A stretch of DNA of 64,000 nt, taken from the NCBI RefSeq assembly GCF_026151205.1, contig NC_087077.1, positions 4,342,001-4,406,000 of the forward strand, in the 5' to 3' direction. Every line of letters starts with the position of its first letter. Within the stretch, counting starts at the first letter, position 1. The stretch comes from Bolinopsis microptera. Lineage: Eukaryota; Ctenophora; Tentaculata; Lobata; Bolinopsidae. This document shows positions 36,481 through 47,800 of this stretch, one piece after another. Made by a program: the position numbers and the translations under genes. The notes under the pieces are model-generated. The model worked only from the letters and a program-made list of their open reading frames with translations, was not told the DNA's origin and made no database searches.

Positions 36481-39400
36481 TTAACAGCAGCTGGAAGATT
36501 GCTTTTTGGAATCAATGAACTCGCCCATGTTGAAGTCTTTGTCGGCTGATCGCAACGAACGTTTTGCTTTAATGTCCCTAAAAGAAAAGAGGATAGAATT
36601 TAGCTGAAAATTCCCAAGTGTTACATTTGTCTCAATCAGATTAAAATGTGGAATCAAAATGAGAAAGCAGAATTGGTTGCCTACTTTGCGATTGCCATGA
36701 AAGCCAAGTCCACGTTTAGGCCAGTTTTAGCACTAGTTTCCAAAAAAGCTACTCCGTACTCCTGAGAGAAACGGAAATAAGAACACGTTTTTCAGATCAG
36801 TTTTTAATTTCGGGAAAAAACTCCATTTGGCATATATACAGAAAAATTAACCGATTAAATAGCTGCTAATTAAGTTAGAGATTATCTAAATGTTGACTGA
36901 CTCACCTTGGCTAGCCTTTCCCCCTGTTCAGTCTTCACAACTCGTTCCCCGTTCATGTCCGCCTTGTTTCCCAGTATCATGACTATCACATCTGGGGATG
37001 CGTGCTCCTCCACTACTGTCAACCACTCCTGCCAAACATCAGGATCAATATTGTGTAATGTATGGGGGAGAGAAGTTGTTCCAGTAGGGCCTGTCCATGA
37101 TATCAGGCCCTATTGTTCCAGCAATACTGACAAATTTTCTTATACACGAGGATCATAAACAGTTGGGTAAACAGTTGCACATAGGATTAGAAAAAGATAA
37201 ATAATGAAACTATTACTCACACGAACGTTAAGAAATGATTCGTTGCAGGTAACGTCATACACCAAAAGCAAAGCTGAAATTGGAGACTGCTTACTTTAAT
37301 TGTAGCTAAGTGTTATCTAAATTACAGATAGATTTCATGTGCACGCCGTTCAAACACCGAACAGCGTGCGATAGCCAGCGAATTAAGAAATCATCCGTGC
37401 TACGCGCCATGAATTCAGTAGGCGTATCCTCGCGCGCGCCTGAAAGTTATTATCAAGGATTGTGAAATTTGTCAAATCCATGCTATCGTAGGAATTGAGG
37501 GGCACAAAATTTAGCCATGTATAACAGAAATTACAGTGGCTCATTTCCTCTCGTAAACGATATGAAAGAGTTGAAGGCTGTACACTGATTACAAAGCTCT
37601 GTTAATCGTCGATCATTAATCGTAGAAATAACTAACAAAACTGTAGGTAAAGTCTATGATTAATTGAATGGAAACAACATAGCTTCTTTACAAACCGCTG
37701 GAGAATGCCCGTGAAACAAAGTCAGTGACCGTTAAATTTTCAGCGACCATCTCAAAGTATCGATTCGACTAGAATCGTTTAAGCAAGTCAAAGATAAAAA
37801 TATCAAAGATTGACAAATCCATTTTTCAAGTGAATTTTTAATCTTAATTTAATATTAAAGTATTTAGGATACACCAGTTGTGTATTTTAGCACAGTTCGT
37901 GGATTGACGGTATATTAAATTATAATCATGAACAAATTTGGTAAACTTTACATTAGCAATAATGGTCCGTTTATGTCCCCTTAAGTATTACAAGTATTAT
38001 ACTAACTGATTTGCTAATTTATTTACCATGTGCGTCTCTGTAGTAAGAATGAGTTAAACTCCTGAACCGTTCCTGACCAGCCGTATCAAATATCTGAAAA
38101 TATACACTGTCAAACTATGTACTGTAGTGAAACTATGTACACCGTGTAGTGAAACTATGTACTGTAGTGAAACTATGTACTGTAGTGAAACTATGTACTG
38201 TAGTGAAACTATGTACTGTAGTGAAACTGTGTACACCGTGTAGTGAAACTATGTACTGTAGTGAAACTATGTACACCGTGTAGTGAAACTATGTACTGTA
38301 GTGAAACTATGTACTGTATTGAAACTATGTACTGTAGTGAAACTATGTACTGCAGTAGTGAAACTATGTACACCGTGTAGTGAAACTATGTACACCGTGT
38401 AGTGAAACTATGTACTGTAGTGAAACTATGTACTGTAGTGAAACTATGTACACCGTGTAGTGAAACTATGTACTGTAGTGAAACTATGTACTGTAGTGAA
38501 ACTATGTACTGTAGTGAAACTATGTACTGTAGTGAAACTTTGTACACCGTGTAGTGAAACTATGTACTGTAGTGAAACTATGTACACCGTGTAGTGAAAC
38601 TATGTACTGTAGTGAAACTATGTACTGTATTGAAACTATGTACTGTAGTGAAACTATGTACTGCAGTAGTGAAACTATGTACACCGTGTAGTGAAACTAT
38701 GTACACCGTGTAGTGAAACTATGTACTGTAGTGAAACTATGTACTGTAGTGAAACTATGTACTGTAGTGAAACTATGTACTGTATTGAAACTATGTACTG
38801 TAGTGAAACTATGTACTGCAGTAGTGAAACTATGTACACCGTGTAGTGAAACTATGTACACCGTGTAGTGAAACATCTGCAACAAATGTGAAGAGGAAGT
38901 AGAAACTACAAACCACTTCCTAACCAGATGCTCAGCCTACTATATGCTCAGCCTACTATATGCTCAGCCTACTATATGTCCAGCCTACGCACTAACAAGG
39001 AAACAAGTGTTCGGTAACTTTATCATCAAAAAGGTATATTCCACAACCTTGCTTTTCCTAAACTTATACTTAAATTTGCGCTTATCTCGAAGTATTTCAT
39101 TAAACTAAATTAGCGCAATTACAGCTAGATCATCTCCCACCCAGACGTACATAACTCGTCCGACAGAGACTGTTACCATAGTAACCATATAGTACCATAT
39201 AGTACCATATATATTATATAGTACCATATAGGGTGTTGATTCTAATGTCAATATAGCTGAAGGCCCCTGATTGTAAGACTGAGTGTCTGTACTACTGTAT
39301 CTAGCTGTACAGCTAGCTGTTACTAACCTTATGTCAGACTATCAGGATATTAGCCCTCAAGTAAACCTAGCTGGCAAGATATCATTAGAGATCGTAAAGT

Positions 39401-41836
39401 CATTATTGCTTTATTAAAGTTCACTCCCTGTGAACTACTATCTAATGCGACAGAAATATTGATAAGACCGTCTCACAGCCTGAACCATGAGAAATTCCTA
39501 AATTTACACTCATACAGTTTAAGATTTGACATTTTAATATAATGGACTATTGATGCAGAACTTCATTTGACGTCACAATATTAGACAGCAATATACCGGT
39601 AGTTAGGTAAACGGTTATATTAGACATACTTTATAAAACGGTACAGGGGGACGGTTATATTAGCTGACATCTTAATACTGCGACCATGAAGTTTCGGATT
39701 CATTTTATTAAAAATTGATCGAAGTCACGGGCTGTTATAAACCAAAATCTACTTTTGCCTTAACACACATGTATACAAGGTTGTGTGTGACGTTACTGCT
39801 ACTCAAAGTTAAAGTTATCATTATACACAATATGTTGCTAAGTAACGATAATATGGTGTGACGTCATAGCACTTTTAGTGAGCGTATAGAAAGAGTTGCT
39901 GTGGTATTGAAAGCGAATACAGAAGTGACACGTGGCACCCCCTCCCCTCCTACAGAAGTATACATTGTGCCTGGTAAGATAGGAGTATGTGAGATTGATG
40001 TGGTATTTGTACTAATACCACCTGACTAATAGCACCTGCTAGTGTAACACCGCACTCTACACTATTACACAACATATAAACACTGACTACACTGACTACA
40101 CTGACTACAGAGTGGTCTAATTACTGACACATGGGGATGAGCTGGTAAATGAGCTGGTAAATGAGCTGGTAAATGTGCTGGTAAATGTGCTGGTAAATGA
40201 GCTGGTAATATAAATGTGAAATCTTATCACATCTCTTTAGAACTATACAATCATACCACTTGTTTTAGGTTATCAGGGTTTTAATCTTAACGGTATCAAA
40301 ATCTTGATCATTTTAAACAGAGGGTTGTAGGGGAAAATCAATTAATAATTAACAATATTAAGATTGTACCTGTAATTTTACTTTAGTTCCATCCAGATTT
40401 ACTATCTTCGACTGCAATAAACAACAATTAGTCAACAACCATTAGTAGGTAAGAATATATAATAATATTATTTAGTATCAGGTAAGAAGGTAAGTACCTT
40501 AAGTAGTAAGTATGTAGTTGACTACAAACTGACTACAAACTGACTAGTCACATTATTACCGTGTTCACACAGTCATTATAATTACATATTTCCACAACCC
40601 CCTCCACAGCATTACAAGCTTCTTCTTGCTGAACCTTTTTAAACATAGCTTAAAGTTCCATTCCGGCTTAAAGTTCCATTGATTAAACATAGCTTAAAGT
40701 TCCATTGATTCAGCTGATATTCTATAAGAAAATTCCAATCGAACAAATATTGATATTCACAATTATTATATTGTTAGTAACTAAGAAGTGTTACCCTGAA
40801 GTCTATGCCGACTGTTGAGATGTAACTACAGGCGAGGAATGCTCCGTCCTTGAATCTGACCAGTAGACATGTCTTACCCACACTGCTGTCGCCTATTAGC
40901 ATCACCTGGGGGGGGGGGGGGTTAGTACTTAGTAGTGGTATTTGTAGGGGGGGTTAGTACATATCACCTGAGGGGGTTAGTAGTGGTATTTGTAGGAGGA
41001 TTTACTGAATAGTAGCAGTAGTAAGGTAGTAGTACATGGGGTGGAAGTAGTAATAGTTACAGAGTAATTAGATTAGAAGCTCCTTCGTTTCCTCTTTCTA
41101 TCTACTTCTGAGCATGTTGAAATCCGGAGAGTTTTACCGGTACCGGGAATATTAAGGTGGTGTTGTTTAGATATATTGTGTTCATTAAACAACATCATGG
41201 AAACTGATATCATTATTACAGTGTTGTACATTTGTCTGAAAACAGTAACTAACAGTCTAACTAAGTGAACAGTAACTAATTAGACGTCACGGACAGGGCG
41301 GGGGGTTTACTACTCGTCTATTGTATATCCCTCTAAAACTGAGAACTTATTACGTGCCTCACAGAACGCAGGTTTTATAGTTTAAACGTTATTTCAATGG
41401 GAATATTTACCGTATAATGATAATAACTATTCTTCGTGCAATGTAACTTAAATTACGAAGAATTAGAACCATCTTTATACAGAAATCATCATGAATGGAA
41501 AGGTAGACGCTGCCCGCATTATAATTATCTCTATTAACAGTTTAGTACGAGGATAGGTGATTAACATCATTCCATTCGTTGTTAATTTGTTGCAGTCCTC
41601 CTTTCAAATGCTAAATCACAAATTTTCTATCGTATAAACAAACTGTCTTAATACTTCTTTTTTTAACAACTCTATAAGAAAGGTAGTGAGTATAGTGGTG
41701 AGTATAGTGGTGAGTATAGTGGTGAGTATAGTGGTGAGTATAGCACGGACCTTACTATACTCACCACCTGCACAGTTGTTTAAACAAGTACAGATTCACC
41801 GTATTATCTGCTTTAACTCCAGGTCAGTACTACTAC

Positions 41837-41892
<56 letters not shown>

Positions 41893-44800
41893 CTACTACT
41901 AGTAGTAGTAGTAGTACTACTAGTAGTAGTAGTAGTAGTACTAATAGTAGTAGTAGTAGTAGTAGTACTACTACTAGTAGTAGTAGTAGTAGTAGTAGTA
42001 ATAGTTAGTAATAATGCAAGTAACTATAGTTAGTAATACAAGGTTACAGAGCTATCACATAATGTTTCTAATTTAGAGTCAATGAGTTGTGAGGCTAGGA
42101 GAGGTAACTATGACAACACGATAACGTGCCCCACACCAAGTGATGCGTTATTTGATCCTTATCAACTATCACCACGTGCAGCTATACACCCAATAAATAC
42201 TGTAGCAACCACTGCGGTATAGATAATGTTCCCTTCAATAAATACTGTAGTAACCACTGCGGTATAGATAATGTTCCCTTCAATAAATACTGTAGTAACC
42301 ACTGCGGTATAGATAATGTTCCCTTCAATAAATACTGTAGTAACCACTGCGGTATAGATAATGTTCCATCCAATAAATACTGTAGTAACCACTGCGGTAT
42401 AGATAATGTTCCATCCAATAAATACTGTAGTAACCACTGTAGTAACCACTGCGGTATAGATAATGTTCCCTTCAATAAATACTGTAGTAACCACTGCGGT
42501 ATAGATAATGTTCCCTTCAATAAATACTGTAGTAACCACTGCGGTATAGATAATGTTCCATCCAATAAATACTGTAGCAACCACTGCGGTATAGATAATG
42601 TTCCCTTCAATAAATACTGTAGCAACCACTGCGGTATAGATAATGTTCCCTTCAATAAATACTGTAGTAACCACTACGGTATAGATAATGTTCCCTTCAA
42701 TAAATACTGTAGCAACCACTGCGGTATAGATAATGTTCCATCCAATAAATACTGTAGCAACCACTGCGGTATAGATAATGTTCCCTTCAATAAATACTGT
42801 AGTAACCACTGCGGTATAGATAATGTTCCCTTCAATAAATACTGTAGTAACCACTGCGGTATAGATAATGCTCCCTTCAATAAATACTGTAGCAACCACT
42901 GCGGTATAGATAATGTTCCATCCAATAAATACTGTAGCAACCACTGCGGTATAGATAATGTTCCCTTCAATAAATACTGTAGTAACCACTGCGGTATAGA
43001 TAATGTTCCCTTCAATAAATACTGTAGCAACCACTGCGGTATAGATAATGTTCCATCCAATAAATACTGTAGCAACCACTGCGGTATAGATAATGTTCCC
43101 TTCAATAAATACTGTAGCAACCACTGCGGTATAGATAATGTTCCCTTCAATAAATACTGTAGTAACCACTGCGGTATAGATAATGTTCCCTTCAATAAAT
43201 ACTGTAGCAACCACTGCGGTATAGATAATGTTCCATCCAATAAATACTGTAGCAACCATTGCGATATAGATGATGTTCCCTTCAATAAATACTGTAGCAA
43301 CTACTGCGGTATAGATAATGTTCCCTTCAATAAATACTGTAGTAACCACTGCGGTATAGATAATGTTCCATCCAATAAATACTGTAGTAACCACTGTAGT
43401 AACCACTGCGGTATAGATAATGTTCCCTTCAATAAATACTGTAGTAACCACTGCGGTATAAATAATGTTCCATCCAATGTATGATTATTGTTAACCAGAT
43501 ATTTACCTTGACTTCTCATGTTAAGAAAGCTATCATTATGTAAAAACCTGGTACAATTGCAGCCTCACAGATGGCGGTACACTTTACACTAAAAAGCGCA
43601 TGTTTTATTCAGTTTACACTACACAATGAACTTATCATGTCTAGAAAATATGTGAGAGTTAATCCAAAACACGTGGTCACAAAACACGTGGTCACAGAAC
43701 ACGTGGTCTCAAAACACGTGGTCTCAAAACACGTGGTCACAAAACACGTGGTCACAAAACACGTGGTCACAAAACACGTGGTCACAAAACACGTGGTCAC
43801 AAAACACGTGGTCACAAAACACGTGGCCACAAAATACGTGGTCACAAAACACGTGGTCTCAAAACACGTGGTCCCAAAACACGTGGTCACAGAACACGTG
43901 GTCTCAAAACACGTGGTCTCAAAACACGTGGTCTCAAATACGTGGTCTCAAAACACGTGGTCTCAAAACACGTGGTCACATAACACGTGGTCTCAAAACA
44001 CGTGGTCTCAAAATACGTGGTCTCAAAACACGTGGTCATAGAACACGTGGTCTCAAAACACGTGGTCACAGAACACGTGGTCTCAAAACACGTGGTCTCA
44101 AAACACGTGGTCTCAAAACACGTGGTCTCAAAACACGTGGTCTCACAATCTCACTTAGAGGGAGTGGTCTACAGGATCAGCTACAACACTTATTGTTAAC
44201 TAACTATAACACTGTATAACATTAGCTGTAAACTTATTGAACGCTGGTAAAGTGTCCACCATCAACCAGGGAGATATGATCACCAGGGAGAAAACCAGGG
44301 AGATATGATCACATTGAGTCAGTGAGAGAGGTAACCAGGTGTTACCATGGTAACCAGGGAGATATGATCACAGAGTTTCTCTACTCGTACAAATGCAAAA
44401 ATATTCAATTCCAATCTGAGAACTAGCATTAATTATTATCTGTGTGACATGAGACTACATGAGTTGAATACTACCACTAGTACCACCAGCCTCTACTGAT
44501 CACGGGACTTAGTGGATACTATTGCTTCCTACCTTTTACTATGAACCATAGTAATACTTTCTAACTATGAACCATAGTACGCTCTATTGATCATATCTAC
44601 ACATTACAATTAATCAAGATGTGATCCATTGAGTCAGTGAGAGAGGTAACCAGGTGTTACCATGGTAACCAGGACAACCTGTGTACCACCAATGTGTGTC
44701 GAGCACCCCTTCTCAACTGAAACTACCATATAAGGAATAATGGGTGAGGTGAGGCGTGATAGAGTTCAGCTAGCTGACTGGGTACCACTATCTGTGAACT

Positions 44801-47800
44801 AGTGTGCGCTCTAAAGTCTACACTCAGCTAGCTGACTGGGTACCACTATCTGTGAACTAGTGTGCGCTCTTAAGTCTACACTCAGCTAGCTGACTGGGTA
44901 CCCCTATCTGTGAACTAGTGTGCGCTCTAAAGTCTACACTCAGCTAGCTGACTGGGTACCACTATCTGTGAACTAGTGTGCGCTCTAAAGTCTACACTCA
45001 GCTAGCTGACTGGGTACCACTATCTGTGAACTAGTGTGCGCTCTAAAGTCTACACTCAGCTAGCTGACTGGGTACCACTATCTGTGAACTAGTGTGCGCT
45101 CTAAAGTCTACACTCAGCTAGCTGACTGGGTACCACTATCTGTGAACTAGTGTGCGCTCTAAAGTCTACACTCAGCTAGCTGACTGGGTACCACTATCTG
45201 TGAACTAGTGTGCGCTCTAAAGTCTACACTCAGCTAGCTGACTGGATACCACTATCTGTGAACTAGTGTGCGCTCTAAAGTCTACACTCAGCAGTCAGCT
45301 AGCTGACTGGGTAAGACTATCTGCTATACTGATTACTATATATACTATTACTACCATGTAACTATTAGGTAACTAGTAGGTAACTAGTAGGTAACTAGTA
45401 GGTGACTAGTAGGTAACTAGTAGGTAACTAGTAGTTACTATAGTGACTAAACATTATATTATGAAACGGATAATGAGTAATTACAATTGCTTTAATTTTA
45501 GAATGTTTGTGCGAAAGTTTGAAGATTATGTTGTATGTATTTATAGTTTCTACAAGGTAATTCGAAAAGGTCACTAGGTACATAAAGTATGTTCATTCCT
45601 GTTTTTACCATTCAATTTAGCCCTCATTTAACCAGGTCATTATTTGTACCTAATGACGTGCACTATTTCCCCAACTAGAGTAGATTTACCCGACCTAATC
45701 TCTACTCTCTATTGCCAACCGTTCAAACTACAGTTCCTCGCAGTGGCGTTACGTTGCCTGTTGGCGCCCCTCCGCCGAAAAATCGCCCCCCCCCCCCCCC
45801 CCCTGTTGGCGCCCCTTCTGCCGAAAAAGCGCCCCCCTGTTGGCGCCCTCTCCCCTTTTGGCCCCCTCCCTAAAATTGAACAAATCAGGTGATTTTAGAG
45901 GATACGCCGGTAAAGTCTCTAAAAAAGTGTATTTCTAGAGCAAAACGCGCAGTTTTGCTAGTACCTCAATTAAGTTTTTCCAAATTGTCCTACATTCAAA
46001 CGACGATTTTGCGCCCCTTAAGAAGACCCCCCCCCCTCCCCCCCCCCCCGCATAGCGGAGTCAGCGGGGCCCTTCGTTACGCCACTGGTTCCTCGTTCAT
46101 CAGTCTCTTATTTTCTGTTTCTAAGCGTCCAAAGGTTATTTCAAAGTATTAAGAAGCTGACTAATCCCGACCATTCACAGTCTCTAAGGAATTATAACTA
46201 TTATCACTACCAGGGTCACTTGTTCAAATACCAGTGGGGAGAGAGTATGATCATTGTGGAACAATAGTGCAGTATATCATCATATCAATCTCTAGCTACG
46301 GGTGAACATGCCCAAATAAAGAATAATTGTACAGCTCCAATACTAACATTTAGACCGTTAAACACTAGTTTATATCTCAAGTATGAATATTAGACGACCA
46401 CTTCTTCCCCTCAGTGTTGTAACCATGGTCACCAGATTGTTGTAACCATGGTAACCAGAGTGTTGTAACCATGGTAACGCCGTCCTGAGGATCTTCCAGT
46501 AACTAACAGTACTAACTCCCATTAAAATTACTTGACTTTAATCTAAGCAAACAGTATACCCATCTTTAGTATTTACGTAAAATTTAATTTTAATTTAATT
46601 TAATCGATGATTTTCATATTAAACGTTAGTTCTAGTTGCGCTTCATAGCAACAGTAGTATCCCACCATAGAAACACAGCCAATATTAAGAGTACAACCAG
46701 TACCTACCTAATAATTATATGTATTTAACTTATTTAACCATTAAAACACAGAGGAAGGTAGAATCATGCTACGAATGGTTGCCCTTATGAAGTATAATCA
46801 TTCTCTATCTCGCTCCCTGACTTTTGGTAAATACCTCGAGGCTACTCAAATATTTGATAAATACCTGAGACTATTCAAATTGCATAAAATGAATATGTAA
46901 GAGTCTTAATGAAGTACATTCAGTGGAGGTCCGAGGTATATTAAAGTACATTTCCAGGGAAATTGTAACAGAAAACTTGGTCGCTACTGTTTCAAGGTCG
47001 TGAAGGTGAGTATAGTGAACTTAGGTATTGATACTGAGACATATCGGAGTGAAGGTGAGTATAGTGTACTTAGGTATTGAGACTGAGACATATCGGATTG
47101 AAGGTGAGTATAGTGTACTTAGGTATTGAGACTGAGACATATCGGAGTGAAGGTGAGTATAGTGGACTTAGGTATTGAGACTGAGACATATCGGAGTGAA
47201 GGTGAGTATAGTGAACTTAGGTATTGAGACTGAGACATATCGGAGTGAAGGTGAGTATAGTGTACTTAGGTATTGAGACTGAGACATATCGGATTGAAGG
47301 TGAGTATAGTGTACTTAGGTATTGATACTGAGACATATCGGAGTGAAGGTGAGTATAGTGAACTTAGGTATTGATACTGAGACATATCGGAGTGAAGGTG
47401 AGTATAGTGGACTTAGGTATTGAGACTGAGACATATCGGAGTGAAGGTGAGTATAGTGAACTTAGGTATTGAGACTGAGACATATCGGAGTGAAGGTGAG
47501 TATAGTGAACTTAGGTATTGAGACTGAGACATATCGGAGTGAAGGTGAGTATAGTGAACTTAGGTATTGAGACTGAGACATATCGGAGTGAAGGTGAGTA
47601 TAGTGAACTTAGGTATTGATACTGAGATATATCGGAGTGAAGGTGAGTATAGTGAACTTAGGTATTGATACTGAGACATATCGGAGTGAAGGTGAGTATA
47701 GTGAACTTAGGTATTAAGACTGAGATATATCGGAGTGAAGGTGAGTATAGTGTACTTAGGTATTGATACTGAGACATATCGGAGTGAAGGTGAGTATAGT

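Noticed and set aside
36907-37158. Plus-strand frame of 83 codons
   Set aside because: Shadow of Rab exon 6 on the opposite strand.
41686-42033. Val-rich putative membrane protein
   Set aside because: Translation of a GTA trinucleotide repeat.
42162-43451. A 429-codon minus-strand frame with a 15-residue repeat
   Set aside because: Product of the 45-bp satellite in Rab intron 1. It is on the Rab strand but has no splice link to the Rab exons.
43571-44199. His/Val/Ser/Lys-repeat open frames on both strands
   Set aside because: They follow from the 15-bp E-box array (period 3x5).
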